From: Aldrovandia affinis
Lineage: Eukaryota; Chordata; Actinopteri; Notacanthiformes; Halosauridae
Assembly (NCBI GenBank): GCA_029706075.1
Contig: JAINUG010000173.1
Span: 1,364,001-1,428,000, forward strand
DNA length: 64,000 bases
Reading direction: 5' to 3'
A program made the position numbers and the translations under genes. This document shows positions 45,800 through 59,278 of this stretch, piece by piece; position 1 is the stretch's first letter; each line of letters opens with the position of its first letter. The notes beneath the pieces were generated by a model. It had not been told where the DNA came from, did not search any database, and saw only the letters and a list, made by a program, of their open reading frames with translations.

Positions 45800-48700
45800 C
45801 ATACCATTGCCTGTTAAGGGAGGGCTTCAGTTGGCAAGGTATTCAGTGTCCCATTGCACAATTGCATCATCTATGGTTTATTAGGCTTTTTGAAACTGAC
45901 TATACCTACATGCCCATAATGTGGTCATTACAAATGAGAATATTGAGAGGAAATGTGAAACCATACAAACAGCAAAAACATCACAATAACCAAACCCTTT
46001 CAGTAACAACATTCTTTATTTTCATCCAATAAAGGCTTAGTCAGAGGCCTTCACATTTCTATTACAAAACATTTACCATTTTAGATATATTAGCAGTTTG
46101 TGTCTAAAATGTTTATGTACATTATTTCACTTTATAATAGATATATTTAGCATGTCATTTTTACACTTAAGTTACAGAAAATATTAAGACTACACCAGCA
46201 TAGTCATCATGTAAAATAGTCGTCTTTCATGTAAAATTGGAAATGGATGCAAATGAATGACCTCCTATGTTTTTCTTATGTTCGGAAATAAAAAAAGAAT
46301 AAAGGAAACTTGATAGAATATGCGTTCCCCTGCACAGAAATGCATGTTAAAATACTTCAATTTAAAGTCATTATAAAACACTGGTCATACTTTACACTGT
46401 ACTGTGTAATGTATATTTAGGAAATCCATTCTAAATGAAGAAATGTAACACTAGACATCAGAATAGCTGAGTTAAAAAAATGGGATCATAACTGGTATTA
46501 CCAGAACAATTATGACTCCAGTTAACAGTGATATTGGACGGATAGCATGGATTATTCCCAGTTGACCTGAAAGACTGCATATCTGTTTGCATTACATACA
46601 GTAGACACATTAAAAATAGAATGAAAGACAGCATGCATTTAAGACGTATACCATTTAAGACTAATACCATGGGCTAATACCATTCCTTTCAAGCACAAAG
46701 GAAAGGCCTTTGCTTTGACATAATGTATTTCTTAGTTATTGCATTGTTGTTCATGCATTGTATTGAACCATATAACCATGCTAAGTTAAAAAAAATTAGA
46801 AAACATTCAGTGGTACAGAAGCAGAAATAGATCTGACACAATGCTTTTCTTCTCACATTTGACATTTGAAAGCTCTGCCTCCCAGGGGACACAAATCCAG
46901 ATTAAGAGTTACCTGGGCAGGGTTAAATTTGTACGAGGTCAAAGTCTTAAATGAAGAATGCCAAAAAACTACATTTTGGAGCAAGGTAAGAGGAAGAGAC
47001 CTGCAAATCCCCATAAAGCCTGCACTGAAATAACAAATGTGAACATTGGAAAATATGTATCTTTAAAACGGTAACAAACACTTATACACAAGATATAATA
47101 CAACAACGAGAGGTTCTACCTGTCACATATCCCCAATGTGACCTCTTGATGCAGTGAGTCTATGCTTCCTATAAAGGACAATGACTATTATATGTGCTTT
47201 TCTCAATAGTGGTACAAATGACATATGGTGTATCTAATTCATACTTTGTACTAAAAAGCATTTTCAAAAATCTGTCATGATAACCTAAACCACATGAGGG
47301 TATCCAATTGACCCCTAAGGTGTGCTGTATGCAGGTAAGGAGAGGTTATTAACCTCAAACATATGGTTAAGTGATATCTGAACTCAATGATCAATTTCAG
47401 AAAGGAGAGGTGATACGTGAGTATCAGCCAGGGCCAAGTCCCCATTCACCCTCTCACTACACTGCACAGGAGACTGCTTGGGCTCTAAGACTACCACCAC
47501 AGGGAAGTAATCCACTCAGCAGCTGCATTCTGCACTGTTGCTCATGCTGTTTCCTATTCATGGTGTGAAAGTAGCCCCATAAACCGTTTTTATTGAATTT
47601 ATAAATAAAATGAACTATAACTATGAAATTGAACACAGGTATAAATGAACACATTTCAAAGAAATTATATTGGACTGGCACAGTTGGTTAGATATGAATT
47701 GTATTTATACACATGAAATGGTATCACTGTGTTTATGTATATGAATAAAAATGCAAAACTTCTAAAAAAGGTTGTATAATATTGACTATTTTACTGCATG
47801 CACGCCGTTTGTGCACATTGGTGTGCACTAAGCACGCTTCCTAAGAAGTAGGACACTACAGGATGGCAGAGTAGATATCTGGATAAGTGCGAAAGTTAAT
47901 TCACAGAGTGTGACCACTTGGGACTTTACTGGACACGAAGTGACAAGGACCGTACTCTCCCGAATTTACCCTTCTTTTCTCCTACAGATGGTACGTGGAA
48001 ATTCCAGATGGGAGAGGCACACTGAGATGCCTTGCAATCGGGGGCGGTGGTCCTCGAGAGCAGGGGGCCGGATCCCGGCATGTAGGAGGCTACCTAAAGG
48101 AGTGGCGGAAATGTATACTCCTTCGTTTCAGCTTCTCGGGGTTGTGAGACGCCATATGCGAAAACTCCCGAAAGATGTCAAGGTACGTGGTGTCACCTGG
48201 AATCAGAAAAGAAGGAGGTCACATACAGTGGAAGGCCCTTTACTATCTAACTAACTACAGATTTGAGCTGCTTAAGACATTCTCATCAATATTTTGACAA
48301 AAATGTAAAGAAAAATGATACAATGTGTTTTCCAATCCCAATTTGTAACATTTGGAATGTCCAATTGTAATGGTATGCCCGTCTCATCGCTGCATCGCAA
48401 CATCCTTGTCAGTTCATGAGAGCGCATACAAGCATTGCACTGGAGAACACTCCGTTTGCAGCTGCCGCAGGTTGTCTGTGTTGGAGACAAACCCGCCCAC
48501 TGAAACCATCCCTCGACGGGAATGCTACAGCCAGTTATGCACTGCCTATGTTTCAGTATGTTTAATATCATACATTATCATGGATCAAGTAATCTGGTAA
48601 TATCTTACAATATATTTTGTAAATAACTATACACACATTCCTCCATAGTAACAATTTGTTGTTACACAGTAATTCAGTACAGCAATCTGGTCATGGCTGT

Positions 48701-50340
48701 AACAAGCAAGTACATAAAGTAATGTTGGCATTAGCAGTTGTTTGGGTTAGCCAAATAATTAGATACTAACAATATCCAAATAGTTTTACTTTACCCTATG
48801 GCTCAGGATAAAGGGGAAATAAAAAGGTAAAAGCGTGCATGCGTGCGGTTTATCTCACAGACACAAAGTAATTGCAATTACACTGAAATAACATGGTATC
48901 AGATTCCACATAATAACAATTACCAATTATTATTATTGCTCTGTAACAATACATTTTTAGTAGCTAATTACTAGGTCATTGCTTGTTTATTAAGGCACTG
49001 AAAAGGTGCTAACCTAGGGATTAGAAACAGAAATGGGGCTTAATTACCTTATTATGAAACCATTGGGTCTCAATAAAAATAAAAAATAAATTAGTTTTGT
49101 AAATAGGCACTTGCTTTGCAATGACCAAATTGTGATGATCAAATCAAAAATTTGATTATTTGTGGGCATACAGCATACTTTTTAGAAATTAATGACATTG
49201 ATTCTTGCTTTCACTCTTTGGCAAATCTAAAATTATTACAAAACAAAGAAAATCTTGATCAGATTTGGTGAAATTATACAAACTAATCCATTGAAACACT
49301 ATCAACATGACTGATTCATAAGTAATTACAAATAGACAGAAAACAAAGGAGAGTGGAATTAAAGAAGCCATGTCAGTCTCCTAGTAATGATTATACAACA
49401 GAAAACAGCCCAGCTAATGCATAACAGTGAAGTGTTAAGACTATGATGCGTTTGCTGGGAATTTACTAAAACAACACTTTCTTGAAAATAAATGAACTAT
49501 GATGGCTCCTAAACCTGGATATGTACTGTAAGGGATGTGTGGATACGAGTGACATGTATTTTCTTATTATATGTTACATTTTCAGTAAAAAGGAGAAAGA
49601 GCACATGGCAGTTATTTGGTAGTTGGCAGCATTTGTTAAACTACTGCAGATATCAAATTAAGTATGATATTTAAAACATGTATGGGGCATTAAAGAGCAG
49701 AGCTATCTATGTATTGTTGTATATGTTTTTTTTTATTGTATATGCTCTCTAAAATATGGAGCTGTTACTACTGGATTTACAACTAATTACTTCCTATAGG
49801 TAAATGAGGTAGATACTATAATAATGAATAGATATTTCATAAAGTAAATATCCATATTTTGTATGGATAAAAAATAGATTCCACTGTAATCTAACATCTA
49901 TATTTGATAACATTCATCACATCAAGTAAGACACGCTTATTACATATCATGGTCTTTCTCACTTTGCAATGTTATATATTGGTAAGGACAACCTCTGAAA
50001 TTAGTACCTAGATGTTTAAACTATAATGATCTTATTCCTAACATTCCATTACAGTGATTTTTCTTGAGGAAATGTTTCAGGATAGAGTGAGGAAAGCTTT
50101 GAGCACCATATACCCAAGACCTGCCCAAATGGTTTTCGACCTCTTTCTACAGTGATTTTGTATTTAGATAGACTAATGAGGTGACATGCAGTAATTTTAT
50201 TTAAGTGCCAACACCAGTCACATAGAAAAGCCTATTTTCAATAGTACTACCTGTATTCACTCAATCCAAATATCATTTTCAAAATATTTGAAAATAGTCA
50301 CATTCTAATATTCAATTATTTTCAAAGTAAATGTTTGGTG
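45800..50340. other. intergenic, no gene recognised
   Basis: AT-rich. An AATAAA on the minus strand at 46015-46020 could be the 3' end of an unseen transcript. 47810-48250 is GC-richer with an open plus frame (47910-48254) that lacks known motifs. 48340-48560 resembles decayed SINE sequence. No conserved protein similarity on either strand. Confidence 0.4.
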
Positions 50341-50344
50341 GTGT

Positions 50345-50515
50345 TTAATAATATATAATATAATAATATATATGCAATTTAGCAATGCTTTTATTCAAAG
50401 CAACTTACAGTAGTGAATGCATAATTTTTCAGCATATGTGGTCCCAATTGTAAGCAAACAACCATAAGCGTTGTCAGCGCCATGCTCTACCTACTGAGCC
50501 ACACAGAACCATACA
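50345..50515 (-). mobile_element. tRNA-derived SINE, copy 4
   Basis: Minus-strand copy of the 944 family: tail complement TTAGCAATGCTTTTATTCAAAGCAACTTACAG and head complement GCTCTACCTACTGAGCCACA. More diverged than the other three. Confidence 0.85.
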
Positions 50516-53500
50516 ACGTACAACATTAATAGAACCTACTATGTTATGCAAAAATATGCTATGCTGTGATTTGGATTTGACTTGTATGTAGTTGAAGCAA
50601 CCATGCTCTGGGAAAGTGGCAGTGATTGCCAGAATTTGTCAAATATGGCAAGAGGCATTTGCTTCAGTAGAAACACCCTAGATAGCTGTGACAGGCCTCA
50701 TTTAGTGGACACACCCATTCACTCAAGTTCACAGAACCTTTACTTTTCCAGTAAATTTAAAAAAAATCTTACAAAGACTTCCCTATGACTTCACTGTTTT
50801 CTTCCATGAAATATAAAAAAGTCATTTCTTTTGTATGCATAATGGAGCTGTTATAGTTTACTTGAAAGCAAGAAACACACAAAAAAATGTATATGATCTG
50901 ATAACCTGGGGAGATGGCAAAGGTACACATTTAAGCAATATTGTGTGAGGGACCTGAGACAGATTCACATATTAACACAATGAAAACCGGCTGTTACAAA
51001 GTAAACAAACAACTTCAACAGGGGGAGAGTGACTTGGACTCCACTTATGTCTACTCAAAAAGCAAAGGTTTGAGCAATGGTGGGTTCAAGTATAGACTTC
51101 AAGAACAGTTATCTATTACACAAACTCAGAATGGGGTTCTGCTGGACCTGTGCTGGGATCCTAGGTCTAGAAATTGAAAGGACAGTTTATGGAGGCTGGA
51201 ACAGTCAGTATTTTGCTAAATTTATCAAATCCAGCTTTAAACACAAAACAGGTAAAGGATCTGGCATGTAATGAGATGTAATATTCTCCTATTTTCTTTA
51301 ACAATGTCAACATTACGCGTTTGTGAGCTAGCACCTCTTGAACCTGCTGTATCTTAACACAGGATGGAGTACAAATAAGTTATTCGAATGAGCCCGAACT
51401 AAGGGCTCGCTATTCAGCTGAAATAAATGCCGCATGGCAGAAAGAGGGAAAGTGATGGGGGAGAGTGAAATGAGCTGAAACTGTGGTGGTAGGAGCGTGA
51501 ATTCAACCACATGAAATTAATGTGTGGTCATATTTGATCCAAGACAACAGAACCGAGGACCAATTATGAATTTTAATGGGCGGCCAGAGAGCATCACTGA
51601 AATATCTGTGCTTCTGTTGTGTAAACCCACACTCCTGCTTCCTCTTGTGTTATTGGCTGTGCACACAGTATGTAACCATAGCAATGGCTCCACCTGATTT
51701 AAGTTTGATCTTCCTTTTGATTTACTACACACAGAAAGGAGCCCAATCTCAATATATTACATGCAGGTGCAAGGTGATATTTGGTACAGTTTATGTGCCT
51801 TCACTGAGAGATGACTATCTGTACGGGTATACAGTTCCTTTCAACCTGATCAAACCAATCGATAATTATTTGATATTGTGCACTTATTTTGTCCTCTGAT
51901 CATAACAATTCTTCTCCAATTTTAAATATCATCCTATATTAATCAGCATGAAAGACTTGATGTATGTGCCATGAATATAAACATACAGCATAAATATATA
52001 ATCCTTCCATGCCTTCATTGCCTTTGTGAATCACCGTGCGTTGTGGGTAATTGCTATGTCCCATAAACCCCCTGGACGCAGCAGAAGGGCCTAATCCACC
52101 ATCACCGCTACCTCAAATCTACACCCCCACCTGAGGTTAATGCAGTTAGCCCCTACTGGCAGAATCAGAACATTATCCCAATAGTGTTACAGACAGAGAA
52201 GAATTCAAACAGAGATTAAGGAGAAGCAGAAAGCGGGTTAGTTCATTCACATCATTTTATTCTTAGTTGGGGTTTTTTCAGTAGTTTAAAAACAACAGAA
52301 AAATTAAATAAAAGGAAAAAACAATAGCAGTAATAGGTTATACAAGGATATTCAGAAAAACAGCTAATTCTCTACCAGTATTCAGAGATTGGTCAGATTT
52401 TGGTTAGAAAAAAATGGTTCACAGCCATATTTCGAAAGCAGGCAGTAAAGGAGTTAAAAAGCTTCAGCGTATTTACAGCAGATGTTTAGAAGCATTTTTT
52501 ACACTCACATTAGAACACACACCCAAAGACACAACACTTACCACTTCAGCTAGCATGGTGTAAAACATATCCCAATATATGTCCACTAACACTCTTTTTT
52601 TCCTATCTCCAATTTCCTTTTATTAAATTTTTTACACTTTTCCCCCTTTTTCTCCCAATTTGTAATGCCCAATCGTATTGTTAGCGCACAGCAACCTCCA
52701 CTGTCAATTCGTGAGAGTGTAGATGAGCACACAACTTCTCAGAAATACATGTCAGGCGCCACTTCTTTTCACACCACAGTTCAGCTTTATACCGGAAGAC
52801 TGTAAGCATCCGACTGACCAGCAGGCATTACTGAGGCACGACGAGACATGTAAAACCCAGACAGAGTAGCTAGCCACAGTCGTTACTGCCGCGTGGGGAT
52901 CATCCACACATTAGAACAATGCTCTAACAGGATGAGCCAATCAGCAGCCCTCCAACTTTTAGTGAGATATTTGTTTACGTCACTGAAATGGAATAACCCA
53001 CTGCATACCATATTTTAAGCTGGAATGAAAGCAAAGTATTTTTGCTCCTTACATATTCCCCAATTTTTTTACCCAGATGAAAATGCTTTCATTTTTTTCC
53101 TGTCAGGAAGAGAAAATATAGGGAGTAGAACAGGAAATGGTCATAACGAGGACAAATTAGCTGCTGGCCCCTCCCCCAGCAACTATCTACGCCTCCAAAT
53201 GTCAGAGATTACAATATTCCTTTTCAATAATGAATGAATCTATAAACTGGTCAAACCGATACACTTGCTTGTCTCTAAATGGTGGACTCTTTATCTTAGA
53301 TGAAAGTTAATGGAGACCGAGAAATAGCAAATAGCAGAGTCCATTCATTCATGGTACTTGGGTTTCTATATACAACATCATAAGCCGATTCCATCATAAA
53401 GAGAAGGAGTCTTTGGCAGTAACCTTTTCTGATGCACAGCAAAGCTTTGCTTAAATCTATTGCTCAAAATGAAGGGAAAAGTGAATTGGGTTTCGATAGA

Positions 53501-54960
53501 ATCTGAGCCTCTCATCAGCTGCAGAAAGAAAATAAAGGCCAAACTGCTAAGTTCCCATGTGTCCATTGTGTGATTATATAAGCAGAGTCTGTAATGATAG
53601 CAACACATCATTAAATACATTGCACATTGGCCTGTATCCAAATGCAGTTAGGTAACTGAAATCTGCTGTGCAGTGAAGTTTAATTTATTTAACAGATGAA
53701 TATTTATGTCGAAGGTTCTAGAGAAGGCTGGTCCTTGGGACCAACAGCTTCCTAACATCAACCTGAGGCCTAGTGACATCAGCTGCCATATTGCAACAGA
53801 CAACGACAACCCCCAAAGTCACAAAAACTTGAATACTGACAGTCATCAATCACGACAGTGCTATGAGATTATTAACTGGGATCACATGTACTCATACAGT
53901 AGGGCATCTATCCAGACTAACTTCAATGTGCTTGGTCCTGAGCAACACATTTAAGTGGGTTATATGTTTTTTTTTACCCGTTTATTACACAGCATTTTAG
54001 TTCATTTCTGTGATAGCTAAAGAGGAAAAGAACACACTTAAACTCAAATGTACTTGTAAGGGTCCCTACAAGGACATTGTGATTTGACTGATTAAAAACT
54101 TTTGCCATGCATATATGTTTTAAGACACGGGCATGCAGTTTGATGCAATGCAGCTGATATTTTGCCGACATATATTCTATGAATATGTGTCCCTTTTCCA
54201 TCGACCACAGACCAATAATATGTAAAACCAGTCTGATGGGATGAACAGTTACTTTCTGGCCAAAGACGAGGACCAGGCTTTAGCTACTTCATGATGTGCA
54301 CCATTCTCAATCTCAAGATTTGGCATCACATTACAAAGGTTCTTAAAAAAAATATTCACATACACCAACTACAGGAGAACAAATCAACAGGGTGCATAAA
54401 CGTCTGGGTAATGGCAACCCATGCAGTATTCAAAGAAAACCAATGACTAATAACAATTATAATAATATTATCATTGCACATCAGTTTATAAATCAGAAAT
54501 TTCAAACATACAGCTACAAATTCACAAATGTGTCATCTCATATATTGGCTTATAAAAATCAAAATAGCTACTATACTGTTTAATTGTGGATTTGTCGTAC
54601 CATTCCTTATGTAGAAGCTTTTGATAATGATCCAAATTGTTGATAAACTAACTAGTTTTGTGTGTGTGCTATAGAAATTAAAACCTAACAGAATATATCA
54701 AGTTTAAAAAAATAAATACCATCTGGTTTTTCTTGTTAAAAATGAAATGGAATAAAAATAACGGTAAAATAATACAAATTATCTGTATTAAAATAATCAT
54801 TGCACTAGTCCTCTGAGCAGTTCAATATAAATAAAAATAAAAACACACGACAATGATAAAAATACCCAAAAGCAGTAATACAGTAAAATATTTGAGCTAG
54901 GAAAAGTGCACAAAGTTGCTTTACTCTGAATAAAATCCTAGTATCTTTAAATAAATGATA
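50516..54960. other. intergenic or acap3 3' UTR, no coding sequence recognised
   Basis: AT-rich sequence. 52600-52720 carries CTTTTTCTCCCAATTTGTAATGCCCAATC, a common fish SINE-like motif. Minus-strand AATAAA signals lie at 52256, 53684 and 53981. Open frames here are short and lack motifs. Confidence 0.4.
52256..52261 (-). terminator. candidate polyadenylation signal (AATAAA, minus strand)
   Basis: The plus strand TTTATT gives AATAAA on the minus strand. Other such signals are at 53684, 53981 and 46015. No signal lies between 58020 and the acap3 stop at 59279, so the acap3 3' UTR must run at least into or through the Tc1 element, or use a variant signal. Which site is used cannot be told from sequence. 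Confidence 0.2.
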
Positions 54961-54974
54961 TAATGAAGTCACCA

Positions 54975-55049
54975 TTTTAACATATATGTATATATATATA
55001 TATATACACATATATGTGTGTGTATGTGTACTATATATATATATGTATA
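54975..55049. repeat. TA/TG microsatellite at the Tc1 insertion site
   Basis: Alternating ATATAT and TGTGTG runs; the matching CACACA tract continues after the element at 58019-58050. This shows insertion of the Tc1-like element into a TA-rich microsatellite. Confidence 0.9.
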
Positions 55050-55897
55050 CACTGCCTGGCCCAAAAAAAAGTCACCACCTGGATTTAACTAAGCAAATAT
55101 AGGTAAGAGCCTTCCATTGGATAATTACTGCAGTGATTAATATGTTTTAGCTGGCAACAAGTTATTTAACCCTAACTGATGCAGTGAGTAGCTTCTCATT
55201 TCTTAAACAACCATGTTGGAAGACATATCCTGTGGTCGTGGAAAAGATGTTAATCTGTTTCAGAAGGGTCAAATTATTGGCCTGCATTTAGCAAAGAAAA
55301 CAACTAAGGAGATTGCTGAAATGACTAAAATTGGGTTAAGAACTGTCCAACGCATTATTAAAACCTGGAAGGATAGTGGTGAACCATCATCTTCGAAGAA
55401 GAAATGTGGTCGGAAAAAAATCTTGAATGATCGTGATCGGCGATCACTTAAACGTTTGGTGAAATCATATTGTAAAAAATCTACAGTAGAACTCACGGCT
55501 ATGTTTAATAGTGAAAGTAAGAGCATTTCCACACGCACAATGCAAAGGGAACTCAAGGGATTGGGACTAAACAGCTGTGTAGCCTTAAGAAAACCACTTG
55601 TCAGTGAGGCTAATCAGAAAAAAGGCTTCAATTTGCTAGGGAGCATAAAGATTGGACTCTGGAGCAATGGAAGAAGGTCATGTGGTCTGATGAGTCCAGA
55701 TTTACCCTGTTCCAGAGTGGTGGGCACATCAGGGTAAGAAGAGAGGCGGATGAAGTGATGCACCCATCATGCCTAGTGCCTACCGTACAAGCCTGGGGGG
55801 GCTATGATCTGGGGTTGCTGCAGTTGGTCAGGTCTAGGTTCAGCAACATTATGTGCCCAAAGAATGAGGTCAGCTGACTACCTGAATATACTGAATG

Positions 55898-57617
55898 TGT
55901 CACGGTTGTTCCCCAGATTCACCACCAGATGGCGGTGTTGTGCCTTCCCTTTGGAATGTGCACAGGTGAAACGAGTGTTCAATTATCTCCCTATATTAAC
56001 CGCACCTGGGCTTCTGATCGGGGCGAAATCGTAAGCCATCTTTACGATTTTTAGCCGGTAAGGTAGGATGTCTTTTTCAAGACGTCCACAAAGACTTTCT
56101 TTAGTTATGACCATTCCATTCTCCCCTTCTAAACGAAAGAAATTATTTAGTTGTTTCCTACAAATGTAGACCATGCTCTCTAATGGGAGTTTTCATGTGG
56201 TTGTTTTGTTCAGTTCAGTTCAACTGTTTACGGGTTACAACTTTTTCTTTGGCTCTCCTAGCCGTTTTAGTTTTGGGGAAAACTCTGGGTCCTAACGTAA
56301 GAACTTACTTGTTTCCTTCAAAAAGAAACCTTGTTCGCTAATATGCGCTTTTCTTTTGGTTTCGTTTTGTCCAGCTGGTTCGACTGGTTCGTGGGTTACT
56401 ACTGGTTCTTTTGGCTAACTGCCTTTCATGTTTTGGACAATCACGAGTTTTGGTTTAAGGTCGGTTAATAACCATTTTCATTGTACCTACATTAGAAACT
56501 TTGCTCATGGTTAGGAGTGTTTTCGTAAGTTTCTTTTGTTCAGTCGCTTAGGCTGTTTACGGGTTACAATATGGTTCTGGTGGCTCTCCTAGCCCCCCCT
56601 GCGTTTTCATACGCTCAGAACTTTTCATAACCATTTACTTTGTACCTACTTTAGAAACTTTTGCTCGTGGTTAGGAGCGTCTCGTTAAAGTTTCTTTTGT
56701 TCAGCCGCTTAGACTGGTTTCAAGTACATGTGGTTCTGGTGGCTCTCCTAGCTCTTCCGCGTTTTCGGACGCTCAGAACTTTTGGCTATGTCCGGTCATA
56801 ATAAATTATTTACTTGTCACTTACAAATAAAAACCTTTGCTCGCTATTATGCGCTTTTCATTTGGTTTTCGTTTGTTCAGTCGTTTAGACTGTTTTCGGG
56901 TGACAACCTTGTTCTGTTGGCTCTCCTAGCCTTTCACGTTTTCGGAAGTTCAGAACTATTGGTTCAGGTATTTACATAATACTTATTTAAATTGTACCTT
57001 CATTAGAAACCTTGCTCGTTTGTTATGGGCTTTTTGTTGGGTTTCGTTTGTTCAGTCACTTCGACTGTTTCGGGTTGCAATGTGGTTCTGTGGCTCTCCT
57101 AGCTTTTCGCGTTTTCGGACGCTCTGAACTTTTTGGGTGTTATGTAAACAAAGGAACATGTGTAATTGTACCTACAATAAGAACCCTTCTCGCTATTAAG
57201 CGCTTTTCGTTCGGGTTCCTGTTGTTCAGTCTGTTAGACTGTTTCCGGGTTACAACCATGTTCTCTCGGCTCTCCTAGCCTTTATTGTTTTGGGAAACTC
57301 GTGTCTTAACATACGAACTTATTTAGTTTGTACCTATTAAAAATAACCTTGCCCGCTAGCCGGTGCTTTGACTCAGGTTGCTTTTGTTCAGTTCGGTTCG
57401 ACTGGTTCAGGTTACAAACTTGTTCGTTTGGCTATCATAGCCTTTGTGTTTTCAGACACTTGGAGTAGCCACCCGTTGGGTGTGATTTTCCGTTCCTCCC
57501 TGGTTATTGTCTTCCCCTATTTCTCTGTTTTGCACGCTAGTGGTTAGATTGGTTCAGTCTAACTTTTTGATCCCCTAGGGTTCCTGCAAGTGGCGCCTAT
57601 CACCACCAACCCTTACA
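55898..57617. mobile_element. 1720-bp LTR-type insertion with 5-bp target duplication and internal tandem repeats
   Basis: Begins TGTCACGGTTG and ends CCCTTACA (5'-TG...CA-3'), flanked by GAATG at 55893-55897 and 57618-57622. Excising it with one GAATG restores the transposase frame exactly. There is no coding sequence. It carries eight copies of a ~168-bp repeat (56190-57470). Best read as a solo LTR or a small non-coding LTR element. Confidence 0.88.
56190..57470. repeat. ~168-bp tandem repeat, eight units
   Basis: The marker GGCTCTCCTAGC (or close variant) occurs at 56251, 56413, 56582, 56741, 56919, 57092, 57268 and 57430, with spacings of 159-178 bp. Each unit also has TTTTGTTCAGT, GACTGTTTCGGGTTACAA and TTGTACCTA...AAACCTTGCTCG. 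Confidence 0.93.
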
Positions 57618-58049
57618 GAATGACCAGGTTTTTCCATCAATGGATTTTTTCTTCCGTGATGGCACAGGCATATTCCAAGATGACAATGCCACGATTAATC
57701 GGGCTCAAATTGTGAAAGAGCGGTTCAGGGAGCATGAGACATAATTTTCACACATGGATTGGCCACCACAGAGTCCAGACCTTAACCCCATTGAGAATCT
57801 TTGGGATGTGCTGGAGAAGACTTTGCGCAGCGGTCCGACTCTCCCATCATCAATACAAGATCTTGGCGAAAAATTAATGCAACTCTGGACAGAAATAAAT
57901 GTTGTGACATTGCAGAAGCTTATCGAAAGGATGCCATGGCGAATGCGTGCCGTAATCAAAGCTAAAGGCGGTCCAACGAAATATTAGAGTGTGTGACTTT
58001 TTTTTTGGACGGGCAGTGTATATACACACACATGTACACACACTTTTAT

Positions 58050-59278
58050 GAGATCAACTTGGACTCACAGTTATGTTAGCCCCCAAATTTGAATGACCAT
58101 GTCCATGAGTCCTCTCAGCCCTTCACACAGTGCACACATATGTATATTATCAATTCATGCCACTTCACTATACCGAGGTTCGAACAGAGTTCTGTAAATA
58201 CTGCACTTTTGTGGGCTGACAAAGTGTACGAACCAGCCGACCCAAGCAAAATGGACCAATGTCCCACCTTTTTTTCCCACATTACTAAAATCAACTGCTC
58301 TTCAAGCATCGACAGCAGCAGCTCTCAGCAAAACAAGGGCTTACTGTTCTTTTGTTCTAACCCGTGACTACTTTGGGTTCAAGACCTAAAAGGGATATAC
58401 CAATCCTGCTACCCACATTCTTTACCCCAGGGTTTGAATTCTATTTGGCCAGGCTTAGGCCTGAAAATCACATCTGGATAAAAGATAAACTGTATAAAAG
58501 TTAAATGACATCATGAATTCATTATGGATCATATTGTTTGCGAAGGTTGGTCCCTTTGAACTATGGCTGGGGTGTGTGGTGTACTGGATGAATCTCCTTC
58601 TCGCAGGCCTTGGGTGTGAAAGAATGCAGACCGTAAATCTCTATCCTGAGCTGTTTCATTGTTTCAAAACAGCATATTGCCCTTCCTGGTACTGACTGTT
58701 TGACTAGGACTACATGTGACAACCTTTGTGGCTCTATGTCACCAGGCTGTTACTTTCTGAACATGTGAATTCAAACCTTCCCTTTAAGTGCTGAGATGAT
58801 ACCAAAGGCCTGAGACAACAACCACTTGTTCTTGTGGTCAAAAAACAGGTGTCCATGAGACAGGGATGTATGAGAAACCGCAACTATCGGACACGCATCA
58901 GAGTTTCCCTGCACTCAATGCCCATGTGCTGCCCTGCCCTGGCATATCTGGCCCCCCTCCCACTTCACAGTACTGGCAAGTGGCTGTTCTTGTGCCATTG
59001 GTATGGCCCAGCTTGATGGCAGAGTGCTGTATTGTACAAACTGGAGGGTGAATACTGCAAAAAATAAGACGGGTAACACGATGCGTTCTGGGAGAGATAG
59101 GAGGGAGGGCCAGGGAGGTGCCCATGGTGAATGTTGTTGAGTAAGGTCATCCCTCGAATAGAGGAGACAAATATCTGCCACAAGATTCCTTGCGAGTCAG
59201 CTCCCCACACCTCACCTCAAATCCCCTCTCTCCACCTCCCACCCCCCAGCACCCCTCCCCTTTGCACAGGAGCCTCCT
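58050..59278. other. probable acap3 3' UTR start
   Basis: Directly downstream of the acap3 stop. No transposon or ORF of note was recognised. CT-rich at 59215-59275. No AATAAA on the minus strand before the Tc1 element. Confidence 0.45.

Larger units (their letters stand above)
55213..57987 (+). pseudogene. Tc1-like transposase, frameshifted and interrupted
   Basis: Starts MLEDISCGRGKDVNLFQKGQ. The N-terminal paired-like helix-turn-helix DNA-binding domain covers LHLAKKTTKEIAEMTKIGLR and the second subdomain SKSISTRTMQRELKGLGLNS. A frameshift near 55620 leads to WKKVMWSDESRFTLFQSGGH (first catalytic Asp) and MIWGCCSWSGLG. After the LTR insertion come [20 protein letters not shown] (second Asp), [20 protein letters not shown] (third acidic residue) and the C-terminus KAKGGPTKY. 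One in-frame TAA interrupts at 57741. A dead copy with all catalytic blocks still recognisable. Confidence 0.9.
55050..58018 (+). mobile_element. Tc1-like element, split by an LTR unit
   Basis: Inverted ends CACTGCCTGGCCCAAAAAAAAGT (55050) and CTTTTTTTTTGGACGGGCAGTG (ends 58018), bordered by TA. One transposase gene lies between them, interrupted at 55898-57617. Without the insertion the element would be ~1.25 kb. Confidence 0.93.

Noticed and set aside
47910-48254. 114-codon plus-strand frame in the intergenic region
   Set aside because: No conserved motif or splice context, next to decayed SINE-like sequence. Could be revisited with expression data.
56190-57470. Regularly spaced repeats as a CRISPR-like array
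   Set aside because: Units are long, directly abutting and diverged, in vertebrate DNA inside an LTR; no spacers.
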